Shown here: positions 1 to 9,234 of the stretch, piece after piece
Layout: each line of letters begins with the position of its first letter
How positions within the stretch are numbered: the stretch's first letter is position 1
From: Hymenochaete sp. R1
Taxonomy: Eukaryota > Basidiomycota > Agaricomycetes > Hymenochaetales > Hymenochaetaceae
DNA: 13,860 nt
Assembly (NCBI GenBank): GCA_019400425.1
Contig: JAFREE010000306.1
Coordinates: 1 to 13,860 of the forward strand
Reading direction: 5' to 3'
Program-made: the position numbers and the translations under genes
The notes under the pieces: model-generated
Database searches by the model: none
Told to the model about the DNA's origin: nothing
The model's input: the letters and a program-made list of their open reading frames with translations, nothing else

Positions 1-73
1 AGGTCTTCAGAGTGGTCGCATCGTCCACTTCCACTTCCAAGGAGAATATCCAAGAGAGTGGGACGTCAGACAT
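1..73 (-). CDS. 5' end of unrecognised gene, left copy (partial)
   Basis: Reading leftward from an ATG at 73, 24 codons stay open to the window edge, beginning MSDVPLSWIFSLEV. The same 73 nt occur at the right end. I do not recognise the family; the fragment is too short for domain assignment and shows no signal peptide. The start is supported because identity between the two copies begins 4 nt before the ATG. The region upstream on the coding strand (about 80-160) is rich in C and T, as in many fungal leaders. The gene continues outside the window, and its upstream sequence differs from that of the right copy, so the two copies would have separate promoters. Confidence 0.5.
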   Translation of the reverse strand, partial: MSDVPLSWIFSLEVEVDDATTLKT

Positions 74-77
74 GACG
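1..77. repeat. Left arm of perfect 77-bp terminal inverted repeat
   Basis: Bases 1-77 are the exact reverse complement of 13784-13860. The identity stops at position 78 (a here, g in the other arm read outward-in). Only weak similarity follows (an ATTTC-rich stretch next to the start codon). The arm covers the first 73 coding nt of an outward-facing gene plus 4 nt upstream. The length equals a frequent assembler k value, so the arm may be the visible tip of a longer repeat beyond the window. Confidence 0.97.
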
Positions 78-843
78 AGGAAATGGGTGTTTGGTTTACG
101 GAGTAATAATTCAAGAAGGGAGAACAGAAAGAGAGAATGGGAAATGAGGGACTGCGTATAGATGCGTGCTCGTGTGGGTGAGACAAGACAAGGATTGTTT
201 CATTCATTGGGATTTCAAATGGCGAAACTCGCTCGCACGCTTTCTTTAATATTACATCAATTTAGTCATTTCGCGTATTATAAGGAATTAAATAGGTTCC
301 ATCTCGGTATAACTAGTTAGGCAACTAAACCTTGTTCCCTCTCTTTCTCTTCTGATCCGAATTATGTATTTTTTTACTCCTCGGAACAGCTGTTTATGCT
401 TATCTCTTTTAAGACCCGGAAATATCCTCCAATAGGTTGGCTGAGCCGAGGCAGACTGTTTGTTTTCCCTTTGCTTCCTTCAATGAACAACAGTACTCTA
501 GATCACTAGGTGGTGGAGAAAACAGAACTTCGGCTTAGAATATAGGTTGGTCACGTAATTGTAAAGATTATAAGTGAAATTAAGCTACCTTATAATGGGG
601 TATTTAGGTATTTAATGCAAAACCAAAACCAAAACCCAAAACTTGCCGATACACTTAGCCTAATCCGATAATCGAGGACTTGTGAAGACATAAATAACAC
701 CGGATAATTGTGACTACTGTGACACATTAAAAATCATTATTATTAATATTTCTGCATACAGTCACAGTCATTCCGTTCAAATGAGGAGGGACGGCTTTCC
801 GGCCTCACCTCCTCACCACCCGTGACGATAGCAATCAAAACCA
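78..843. other. Intergenic region, no gene seen
   Basis: No convincing exon was found on either strand. The left part would be the promoter and leader of the outward-facing left-end gene. A short AAAACC-type tandem tract lies near 620-642. The right part is AT-rich (about 720-760) and follows the last SNF2-like codons. The open frame at 743-934 is genuine SNF2 coding only in its upstream portion (above about 844); the rest is read-through. Confidence 0.5.
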
Positions 844-2165
844 TCACCATTGCCCATGCATCGTCGTCCAACCCATCGTTGTAGCTGACGGCATTCCGAC
901 GACGACGACCTCTGCCCTTAAGTGCGTCATCCACAGGTGGTCCCTCGAAGCAGTCGTCGTTTCTGTAACAATCGGGAAGCTCCTCGAGTTATAGTAGAGG
1001 TTGAGGCCGAGGACTATGTCGGCCTGAAAGTTGCCATCCATTCTTCTGTTCACGGAGACGCTTGATTTCCATACCTTTGAATATTTCGAGCTTCTTGTCG
1101 TCTCCGAGTCGCGCGATGATTTCGTTGATCTCGTCCGACTCGTCGTCATTCATATCACCCGATTCCTCTATAGCTTCGACCTGGTCTGCTTCAAGAATAG
1201 ATCACTACATCAATGATAAGAGTTATCAATATTGCGAAGACTTGGTCGAAGCTCTTTCTTGCTCCTCCTGCGTCGACTTGTTATCGAAGCGACCCGCCTG
1301 AATGACCTTGTCAATCATCAATATCAAGCTTATATCTTGCCCGGGCATACATCGCTTCCTCCACACTCTTCTCAGCGATGAACCTCAGAATCCGGGCAGC
1401 CTTCGTCTGCCCAATACGATGCGCTCGATCCTGCGCCTGCAAATCCGCATGTGGATTCCAATCCGAATCGAAAATGATGACGGTGTCAGCCGTTTGCAAA
1501 TTTAGAGCACGCGTGGAGAGGATAAAGACTTGAATGGGCGAGTCTTTCGCATTGAAAGCCGTCACGTAGGAAGCACGTTCTTCGGTCTTAGTACCACCAT
1601 CACGACGGAGGTAGTTCCAGCTCTGCGATTTGAGAAAGTCCTCCATGATATCCATGACTTTCATCAATTGGAGGAAAATAAGAACCTGGAATTTCGTTAC
1701 AGTAAGTATCAAATTAAGAAATCTATTAGGAGAAAAGGCGCACTCTGTAGCCGGTGTGGAAAAACTTTGGCAGGAAGTGAACCAGGAGCTCAAACGTGCC
1801 AGCGGATCGATAAATGTTCTCGTCTATCATTCCGCTGGGGCGGATCCTATCTTCGACGCTGTTGCACAAGAACGGGTGCTAACAGATCGCTCGTAGCTGC
1901 ATGAGCTCGTTCCTGAGGTCCTTGACACCTCCGTTTAATTTCCTGGAAGAAAGGTGAAGATAAACATAAACATTCGGAAACATCGACTCGAAATTGAATC
2001 GATTCAGCCCTTTATGTCCTTCCCATCCGCGATCATCTTGTACATCTTCATCTGCTTGTACAGCTGGCCTTGCAGCGCGCTCATCCGCACTTTGATGATC
2101 TTCTCTACCTTATCAGGTAACTCAGACTCAACATCCTTCTTCAGCCCTCTCAACAGGAACGGACC
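844..2165 (-). pseudogene. Truncated SNF2/STH1-type chromatin-remodeling ATPase fragment
   Basis: This is a piece of a SWI/SNF- or RSC-type remodeler catalytic subunit, which in its intact form slides nucleosomes in the nucleus. Reading leftward: [20 protein letters not shown], then [15 protein letters not shown]; after an intron ending at 1943, LRNELMQLRAIC-stop-HPF; after a GT-AG intron at 1686-1743, VMDIMEDFLK, DGGTKTEERASYV, motif VI QAQDRAHRIGQ, and EEAMYARARYKLDIDD; finally the SnAC segment LEELPDCYRNDD and GRGRRRRNAVSYNDGL. The first ATPase lobe (Walker A, DEGH) and any bromodomain are absent. Breaks: TAG at 1879-1881, loss of GGLG from motif V (STRA joined to LNLQ at 1505/1506), a 4-nt insertion causing TGA at 1311-1313, about 44 extra nt at 1203-1246, and TAA at 989-991. 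Retained introns show it arose from genomic DNA, not from a reverse transcript. Assignment to the family is secure; SNF2 versus STH1 is not decidable here. Confidence 0.93.
1686..1743 (-). other. Spliceosomal intron in SNF2 fragment
   Basis: A 58-nt intron on the minus strand starts GTGCGC after codons for HTGYR and ends CCAG before VLIFLQ. It has a plausible branch region (TTACTGTAAC). Removing it restores the conserved join between PKFF..GYR and VLIF, which is the usual SNF2 sequence. It shows that splice structure is kept although the gene is broken. Confidence 0.85.
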
Positions 2166-2185
2166 TTCGGCTAGGTCTTGGACCT

Positions 2186-3731
2186 AATAAACCCCCTCGG
2201 TGACCACCATATGAAGAACATCCGACTACCAAGGATACATAGGAGTGAAGGATCCCCCACAGCCGACAACGAAGGCTGTACTAGAACCCGCGGGAAAGCG
2301 TTCACGTTGTTCATTACTACGAAAATAGAGCTTATGATCACTCTTTTCACTATATCATATAAATGCAGCAAAGTAAGCAAAGTTAGCTCACGCGGCAAAA
2401 TACATGATCTGACCCGTCAGGAGAACTTCAACAACTCGTGGCCAGTGAGACGTGTTTAATTGGCAGTATCCTGCAGCTTTACCCATACTAGTAGCCAAAA
2501 CCAAGAGCAACAGGCCGTATGCAAGGTGAATGCCCCTATACAAGCAATGAAGAAACATGAAATAAACAAAATGAAGACATACCAACCAAGAATATAGATG
2601 AATGGCGGGAGCGTGAATACAGTAGCACAGGATGTAATGTTCTCTGCTAGTCCAACAATTATAACTGGAATTCATAACCGTAAGAAATCTTCACAGTATA
2701 TATAGAAAGAAGGCGCTTTACCGCCCTCAGTCAAAAGACTGTGGATCGATAGACATACTTTTTGTAATAGTTTCGGGGCCTAGAAGGGTATAAAGAACAA
2801 CCGAGATCTTCTTTTCTGTTCCTTTCATAAACAGTCTTACAAGGTGAAAAGACGTAATAGCATACCTTTTTGATACAGCACCAAAACTCTAACTGTCAAG
2901 ACGTCTGCTCGGGTCGATCAGGACATTATAAGAGTGTAATGAAGAGCTCACGGTCAGTCGTAATGATGATGATCGAGTCTGATAAAAAAACTGAGTCGCA
3001 AGCAGAGAAAAAATAGCCTGATTACACTCACACAAAAGTTTGGATGACCACGGGTACAGTTTTCCTGTAGAAAATGCATCGGCTTTCGCGTTTTCCGGTG
3101 TTCATCCATGTAATACGTACAGCTGGGAACAGTCATCAATGTATGAAAAGCAGCAAAGTGTGCTTTATGTACTCGGTCAGCGTCGCGCCAAACGAGTCGT
3201 CTGCAAAGACATCGGTTGAGACCAGAGACCTTTCACTTGTAAGGATTTACGAATCTACAAAGTATGGCTAGGAATGCTCCGGCGATACCGACGTAGCGGT
3301 TCTGGCACACTGCCTAAGCTTGGAACGTGAAGTAACGATGTCTGAGACCCCCCAGTAAACGATTTTGGTGATGTTCAAAGGAGCGAACTGTATCAATCAA
3401 CATCATCAACATTTTTTCAAAAGAAATTAACAGTGTGGGAGAGCGTACCCAGAAATATCAAACCTGATCGAGATCGAAAAAAAAATATCGATATAAGAGG
3501 TGTATGAGAGCGACTTCACAAACCTCTTTGTCAAGGCTGTATACTAATATACATTAGATAGATACTTCAACTAACAGGGATAGGGGACCCACCAGAATCG
3601 TATGTCAAAGCCGATGCTACTACGGGAGAAAAATATCCAGAGACGGTATCCGAATTCACCCATCCAGACACTTCGTCTGATGGTATTGTAAGAGCAATGT
3701 CCCGAAGGAACATGGTAGTATCGTATATCAT
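2186..3731 (-). pseudogene. DUF6533-type seven-TM protein gene, copy 1 (decayed)
   Basis: This is a multi-exon gene for a fungal seven-helix membrane protein of the DUF6533 group, whose function is unknown. The ATG at 3731 (MIYDTTMFLRD) was chosen because copy 2 has its ATG at the same aligned place. Exon 1 (3593-3731) is 139 nt, as in copy 2, and ends ASALTYDS. Later pieces: a 15-nt exon 3449-3463, APLNITKIVYW (about 3349-3387), NRYVGIAGAFLAIL from 3301, DSFGATLTEYIK, TRADVLTVRVLVLYQK, KKISVVLYTLLGPETITK, GLAENITSCATVFTLPPF, YGLLLLVLATSMGKAAG (about 2392-2536), and after an intron at 2350-2391 the last helix, ending near ILGSRMFF. Damage: exon 2 is 7 nt shorter than in copy 2, the 15-nt exon carries TGA at 3458-3460 in the ancestral frame, the exon 4 donor is poor, and no cytoplasmic tail is visible before the SNF2 fragment begins. 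Confidence 0.8.
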
Positions 3732-4796
3732 GGTAGATGTGTGTGAGTGGCCCTTTGGCACTGGTACATTTTGTACCACACGGTAGCTTGAATGTTATTC
3801 CGAGCAGAGTGGTCAAAATTCGTTCATATTTACCATCCCAAGGCTGCGAGGCAATCACGACAACGTACGATGGGGCGAGACTATTTCGAGATTGAGAATG
3901 AGGAGCGTGATGAGGATCAGATCGTTCAGCTACTTCCGAAGTTGATTGCGCCTCCATCGTTTCGAAGCGGTAGTACGATCCGTTCTTCGAATATAATCTA
4001 TTATATCGTGGTAGTATTTTTCTATGCGATGATGTTGCACGGCTTGTGCAGAAAATCGATTGAAAGATGCAGTTGAGCAACGAGGTGAGCTTGATGTGAA
4101 AGAGATTCTTCATTATCAAACGGCCACTTTAGCTAAGGCGGGCCGATGAAAATTTACGTACAGGGTTGGCTGGTATCTCTCCATGGTGACCGAGAAAACC
4201 GTATTAATGCACGGTTCATGTATTTTTGGGTCCCGTAGTTCTTCGCTCGTTCCAAGATCATTGCAACTTCCACCCGCATCTCCGATGTTCGATACGCGCA
4301 ATTGAATGCCACTCCCGGGGTACCTGTGAGGCCGGATACTGTCCTTTGTCTAAAGTCAAAGTGAGAATTGGCTGTTACTCATAATAGTCACTTACTTAAA
4401 AGTACACACGGACTCCAACGACGTTCATTGGAGGAGTTCGAAATAGCTTGGTGCATTACAACCAAGTATGGATTAACCCCATGTTTAGAGATATCCTTTG
4501 GAGAGCTCACATGCAATAGAGTTTCCGTCTCATTCTAAAAAGAGCATGTTGGCTCTTGAATTGATTGTTGGCGAGTCGAGTGGGCATCACCTAAGGCTGA
4601 TCGGACAATTAGGTACTCTCCCTGCCGCGAATCTCCGCACATCGGGTTAAGCAGAATACTGACAGGAACACAGAAGCTGCTGGATGTTGGAAAAGGCTGC
4701 CCCACAGGTTCGAAGCATCTGCAAAAAGTCAACCGATGGAAGCAAGAATTTGGGTTCGTCCTTACGATGGCGCAGTATCCATGGTGGTCTCCCAAT
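3732..4796. other. Spacer between the two DUF6533 genes, no gene assigned
   Basis: Several unconnected open stretches exist on the minus strand. One near 4385-4475 (HGVNPYLVVMHQAISNSS) is followed by a good donor (GTAAGT) and by an intron-like segment ending TTTAG at about 4350. Another minus-strand frame is open through about 4190-4335. None joins into a recognisable protein. The first 40-50 nt upstream of 3731 resemble the leader of copy 2. The rest could hold a degraded gene. Confidence 0.35.
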
Positions 4797-6508
4797 TTAC
4801 ATCTTTTCATTTTCATGAATAGCATCGTCGATTGCATATTGTACTGTAGCGCCATCATGCAGCGTTTTGTTTCCGTGATGATGATGTCCGAACTCTACTT
4901 CACTCAAGTCGCTCGAGCAGGCTTGCTTGGGCTTGAAAACGTCAAAAGACCAGTTTCATCAACAGAGCAATACCAGGTTTACAACGCATTCTATACAGAG
5001 AAAGGCAAAGAAATGAGCATAGATTGGATATTAAAATCGCCACGGAAGGTGGTGGAGTCTTGACTTCAACGTCGCAGCTTGTCTCAATCAATATTACGAT
5101 TGCCGAGCTGATTATCATCCTATACCCAGTATGGTGCCGGTGTAGCAAGGAAAGTGGGAAATCAAAATGCTTACGCGGCAAAGTATGTAATCTGGTCAGT
5201 TATGAGAATGGAGGCAAGTTTCGACCGATGCGACGTCTTCAATCGCCGGTTTTCGACAGCCTTGACGAGGGCCAAAATCAAGAGTAGGAAACCAAATGTG
5301 AGGGGGAAGATCCTATGTAAACAATGAAAAAAGATAGCGCTTGTTGTAATTATAGACTTACCAGTCGAGAGCGAAAAGAAATAGCGGGGGTGCATTCCTA
5401 ACAACGCAGGATGCCGTGTCCCTTGCGAGAACAACAATCGCAGCTATCCATAGCCAGTCAGCGGAGGTAATGCCACTTTCTGGAAAAGATTGACTCATGG
5501 CCCTCGGTCAAAGCGATATAGAACAACAGACGAGTCTTCGCAACAGCCTCAAAGCTTAGTAGCGAGTAAAGTAAAGAATGATCGGATTTCTCGTATCTAT
5601 TTTTCTGTGAGTAAACCGTCTAAACAAGACATTAACCATACCCTCATTGTACAAAGCCAAGACCCTGCTGGTTAGAACATCTGCTCGAGTTGCTCAGAGT
5701 GCTGTGACGAAACAATCTGAAATATTACAGTCAATCGCGATAGTGGTGATCGAATCTAAAAGAATCCTCAACACGCGAAGTAAAGAAAGAGGTAATCTAA
5801 TCTGACTTACATGAAATAACAGGTATCCGTGTATAAGATTCACCTGAAGAGTTTGAGATTGCATTAATGCCCTTTGCCGTCCAGTCTTGCATACGCACAC
5901 CTAGGAACAGACTATCAACTTTCAAATGTATTGGAAATTAACTTGCGTACTCAGATAAGGTTGCATTGAAAGATGCCGCTGTAAAATGCTTTGGCTTGGA
6001 TCAACGGGTCTTTATCCGTATTAATCGTGACGCACCAAATATGTTGAAATTTGATCCAACCGTACCAACGTAGCAGTTCTGCGTCGTGTCAAGCCTAGGT
6101 TACGAAGGACAAAGGAACACGCCACCAGACGACTTACCAAAAAAAAATAGACGATTTTAGTTGTGTTGAAGGGCACAGACCGATACAAAATCTATCAAAA
6201 GCGTGTAGGGTGGTGAAAACGACCAGAAACATACCCAGATGTATTTGATCTATCCAAAAAGCAGTGAAGATTGGTACAAGAATGTCAGGGCATATTCACT
6301 TACTTCTTCGTCGAATGTGCGAACTGACGTGAATTAGATAACTATATTATCAAAGGAAGCCGTACTCACAAGAGTCGTATATCAAAACAGAAGTTAATAC
6401 CGTGAAAAGGTAACCTGCGTCAGGATTTGCTTTCACCCAGCCAGGTACTTCAGCTGCGGGTACGGTGATAGCAGCGTCTCGAAGGGCAGTGGCGTTCGTG
6501 GGTATCAT
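4797..6508 (-). CDS. DUF6533-type seven-TM protein gene, copy 2 (possibly intact)
   Basis: This paralogue of copy 1 has the same orientation and exon order. It starts at ATG 6508 (MIPTNATALRDAAI), about 40 nt downstream of a TATA motif. Resolved exons: 6370-6508; 6304-6323 (FRTFDEE); 6235-6249 (IKYIW, only 15 nt); 6138-6191 (FNTTKIVYFFL); 6036-6078 (NCYVGTVG); an ASFNATLSEYA piece near 5945-5980; ATRADVLTSRVLALYNE (about 5642-5693); EKSDHSLLYSLLSFEAVAKT (about 5545-5607); 5362-5443 (LARDTASCVV); 5175-5312 (FGFLLLILALVKAVENRR to ITYFAA); then IISSAIVILIE from about 5122. A hydrophilic tail with a HHHH run ends at TAA 4797-4799. The YDS..FDEEIKYIW block followed by KIVYFFLNCY matches the N-terminal DUF6533 signature, although the usual Arg of NRY is Cys. 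Exon joins between 5693 and 5980 and near 5000-5070 are unresolved, so it could also be damaged. Confidence 0.7.
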
Positions 6509-6545
6509 TGGAATGTGGGTAGCTGGCCTTTCGTCACTGACGATG

Positions 6546-6556
6546 TATTATATAAA
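6546..6556 (-). promoter_or_regulatory. TATA-like element of DUF6533 copy 2
   Basis: The minus strand reads GTTTATATAATA here, about 40 nt before the ATG at 6508. Spacing is tight but compatible with a short fungal leader. The leader just upstream of the ATG (AAAGGCCA...CACAT) is recognisably similar to the leader of copy 1, so the duplication included the promoter-proximal region. Confidence 0.45.
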
Positions 6557-6818
6557 CGTGATCGCAGGACACTGGTAAAAGCGGCGAACTATGTTAGTCG
6601 AAAGAGGGCCACAGAGGCCGGAGACAACTAAACAGATCAGATCTCATCGAGTTTGAGATATAAATGGGGTGCGCTGGAAGATTTTCACATCAGGCACCCA
6701 AGTCAATTCTCGTACCTTCATGCACGATACGCATGCATGTTCACTTACACGCTAACTCTGCCAATTTGGGGCCATCGAGCTCATCCCGCCGACTAGAAGT
6801 GGATGGAAAGTATTTACC

Positions 6819-7270
6819 TTAGAGTTGAAGCTGCGACACGATTTCAAGCGTCGACTGCGGACTGCCCTGGTAGAAGCGTTTAGCTCCAGCGATTGTCAAT
6901 GCGGCGTGCGTCCTAAATGGTCTCCCGTCAACCCACGAAATGACACATCAAGGCAAATTTCAAATACTTACTAGTGGCGATCTCATAGAGGAAGGAATAG
7001 ACCTAGAAAACCCTTTGAATGTGACTCCAATAGTGCATCCGAGCTCTGATCTGATCGGACGGAAATATGGAACCAGTGCAATCCTTTGAGCGCTCGCCGC
7101 GTAAGCTCAGCATAAAGCGCAGTAAGAGCAAAGAGAGACGCACATGTGCCATTTCTAAGCTCTTATTAGAGGCCATCTTCAGCAGCTGCTTAGCACGAGG
7201 AACTAACTCGCATCTCCATCTGAGTATTGATGAGTGCGCGCTGCCTACGTACGGCGAATCAAAGTATTGA
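6819..7270 (-). CDS. Possible 3' part of an unknown spliced gene
   Basis: There is weak coding signal on the minus strand. A long open frame covers 7003-7270 and includes an ATG followed by ASNKSLEMAHVRLSLLLLRF (a leucine-rich, possibly membrane helix). A good intron (6913-6971, starting GTAAGT and ending TTTAG, 59 nt) precedes an open segment containing AALTIAGAKRFYQG and STLEIVSQLQL, ending at TAA 6819-6821. However, the frame of the upstream stretch does not join cleanly to the last segment, because TAG at about 7003-7005 intervenes. It could be a degraded gene or chance. I do not recognise the protein. Confidence 0.25.
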
Positions 7271-7392
7271 GAATGCTTCTCGAGAATCTCAGAGTTCACC
7301 GTATCGATTCGAGAAGCAGGAACTTCACAAAAAAGAACAGATTGGTAGACGAAGTATTTTCGAACTGCATCTCGACGCGATACGCATAAGCT

Positions 7393-7406
7393 CCTATATA
7401 TAAAAA
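7393..7406 (+). promoter_or_regulatory. TATA box upstream of small orphan ORF
   Basis: The motif TATATATAAAAAA lies about 80-90 nt before the ATG at 7484. This spacing would place transcription start near 7425-7435 and leave a leader of about 50 nt. It is the best core-promoter match in the window. Confidence 0.5.
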
Positions 7407-7483
7407 AGAGACATCTAATCAATTTTACCGAAAATAAAGATCCAAATGTGTACCCACTACACCCTCATCAAGGCATCCTCGCT

Positions 7484-7903
7484 ATGTCGAGTCCCGAATC
7501 TTCCACTCCAGAGCATACCAGCTTTGATTGGCGCACAAATACTGATGACATTGTGTCGATATCCTACCCTACCTTCAATAGTAGCCGAGTGTCTCAAAAG
7601 CCACGCGTCACAGCCAAATTGAAAAAGTCAGATTGTTTCAATAAACCGATTTCTCATGATTTAAAGGGACTGAAAGACGAGAAATATCATGGATTAGGCG
7701 TTGAGAGAGCGTACACTGACATGGAAGGAGGTGAACAATGTTCAAAGAGGCAGTTGAGTAGACCGGGATCGGCGCGGGTGCCCGTCCCAAGCCCGCGTCT
7801 GATCCGTTCCGGCCAAGAACCACTTGAACAAGCTGAAAAGTCTACTCGAACGAACTTGACCGCCGCCCGCAGCCAGTCTACATTACACAACGTCTTGTCA
7901 TGA
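7484..7903 (+). CDS. Small orphan protein, Ser/Arg/Lys-rich
   Basis: A single uninterrupted frame of 139 codons starts at ATG 7484 (MSSPESSTPEHTSFDW) and ends TGA at 7901-7903. The open frame extends further up to a GTG at 7448, but a fungal gene would use the ATG. The product is hydrophilic, rich in Ser, Arg and Lys, with SRPGSARVPVPSPRLIRSG in its second half. It has no signal peptide or membrane helix and looks largely disordered. I recognise no family. A strong TATA box upstream supports transcription, and the frame has no intron. Being short and compositionally plain, it could still be a chance ORF. Confidence 0.4.
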   Translation: MSSPESSTPEHTSFDWRTNTDDIVSISYPTFNSSRVSQKPRVTAKLKKSDCFNKPISHDLKGLKDEKYHGLGVERAYTDMEGGEQCSKRQLSRPGSARVPVPSPRLIRSGQEPLEQAEKSTRTNLTAARSQSTLHNVLS

Positions 7904-8158
7904 CATTCAACATTCAACGCAACGAAGGCCAACGATTGCATCGAAATAGTCCATCAACTGGGGCTGAACACAGGGAAGGTTAGTTCAGTGAAATACGGTT
8001 GTAAGCACATCGCGGGCAGAACTCCGATGCTTGCTGACCCTTTGCTTCCCGATGTTTATTTCTGACGGCTATTTAAAGTCGCCATCTCAATTGCCGCAGC
8101 CCTACGTTCCTTGCCATTCACTCTCTATTTGCCATAGATCCTCATAATACCTCGAACG
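7904..8158. promoter_or_regulatory. Upstream region with TATA-like motif for the 8159 gene
   Basis: This is a non-coding spacer. CTATTTAAAG at 8069-8078 is a TATA-like motif about 82 nt before ATG 8159. It is followed by a CT-rich tract (TTCACTCTCTATTTGCC), as is common near fungal transcription starts. Confidence 0.4.
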
Positions 8159-9145
8159 ATGGAAAAGGCCTCATCAAGCACTCAGAGGAGGACGCCTCGA
8201 TTCTTTTTTTCGGGGGGATCTCGTCTCCGCCTCCACTTTCGCATATAACATCCCTTCGAAAGTCTCTGGCACTACCCCAACTCAACTCTGGGCAGAAATC
8301 TGTCTTCTCGAGAGCGTTTATAGTGACAAACTCAATGAATCGGGGGTGAAATCGGAAGACTGGCTCAAATTTATGTACGTGTGTCCGTTTTCTTTTGCGA
8401 GAATGTTTCGTACTTATTTGACTTGATGCATGGCGTTTAGGGACGGGATGCATTGGATATTCCCATGAGCTCCAGTCCACTTCTTCGAGTTGTTTCCATG
8501 GCTGGTTCAATTATGGGCTATGTGTTCGCGTCCCTTCCTCAGTCCCACAACCCATTCCATCACTAACATAGTTAACCCTTCTTTAGCCGAATCATTGGGA
8601 CCAGATTGCCTCCGTCATCCTCCAAACAAGTGCTGAAATCGGCATCCGCTTTCTTGCAAAGACCTTCACAGACCGTCTCCTCCGCCGGGCCAACGAGACC
8701 TATTTCGCTCCGCGCCATCTTCGCGTGCGCGTCTGCCGGACAGATGCGACGTGTAAGCTTATCGGGCTGGGGTCTGAAACCGATCTGGATTCGGGAGATT
8801 GTTCAGTCGGAAATAAGGTTATGGGTGCTATGAAGACGACTGGAAAGGTTGCGGAGAGGGTTTCGCTGGGACTACATGTCGTGAGACTGTTTTACAATCG
8901 TCTGGCACCGAATGGTCTCCGTGTGTCCCAGCAAGCTTCAATGCAAGGCGAGGCGTTGGCAATGGATCTGGAATATGTAAGGCTGGACAGGAGTTGCCAG
9001 CATCGACAACTTTGCCCAAACCATCAAGGAGTTAATCGAACTGGGTCTCGGAGCGATGGTATACGAGCTAGACGGCACCCAGTGTCCAATTCTTTGGTTC
9101 CAGAATCCCGATCTTATTACGGACCAGATAATTTGCATGCACTGA
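8159..9145 (+). pseudogene. Three-exon gene of unknown fungal family, frameshifted
   Basis: The start is ATG 8159 (MEKASSSTQRRTPRFFFSG). Two clean introns are visible: 8375-8440 (GTACGT..TTTAG) and 8522-8586 (GTGTTC..TTTAG). They join LAQIYGRDALDIP, LLRVVSMAGSIMGYP and HWDQIASVILQTSAEIGIRF in one frame; RHLRVRVCRTDATCKLIGLG follows. The end of the gene (GVASIDNFAQTIKELIE to WFQNPDLITDQIICMH) lies in another frame, with TGA at 9143-9145. Three frame changes are needed: at the T7/G6 run 8204-8217, at the G5 run 8342-8346, and near 8979. The middle reads as a soluble helical protein with no membrane segment. It resembles uncharacterised Agaricomycete proteins I have seen, but I cannot name a family. 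The frame changes could be decay or sequence error; codon patterns on both sides of each look coding. Confidence 0.6.
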
Positions 9146-9234
9146 CTGAAAAGTCGGTACTTTAAGTGACGTTCCATCGCATCCAATAGTAAATGCTATG
9201 ACTCGGTGAGTATTGGCTTTTATCCTTCAGAATC

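Noticed and set aside
844..1149. 101-codon minus-strand ORF as an independent gene
   Set aside because: It is an out-of-frame reading of the SNF2 SnAC region, except where it crosses into the right frame by chance.
3571..4119. 182-codon minus-strand ORF as a separate gene
   Set aside because: Its downstream part overlaps exon 1 of DUF6533 copy 1 in the wrong frame, and the rest has no start-codon or family support.
7003..7422. 139-codon ORF starting at 7422 taken as a full gene
   Set aside because: Its start is TTG, not ATG, and the upstream third has no coding character. Only the part below about 7270 was kept as a weak candidate.
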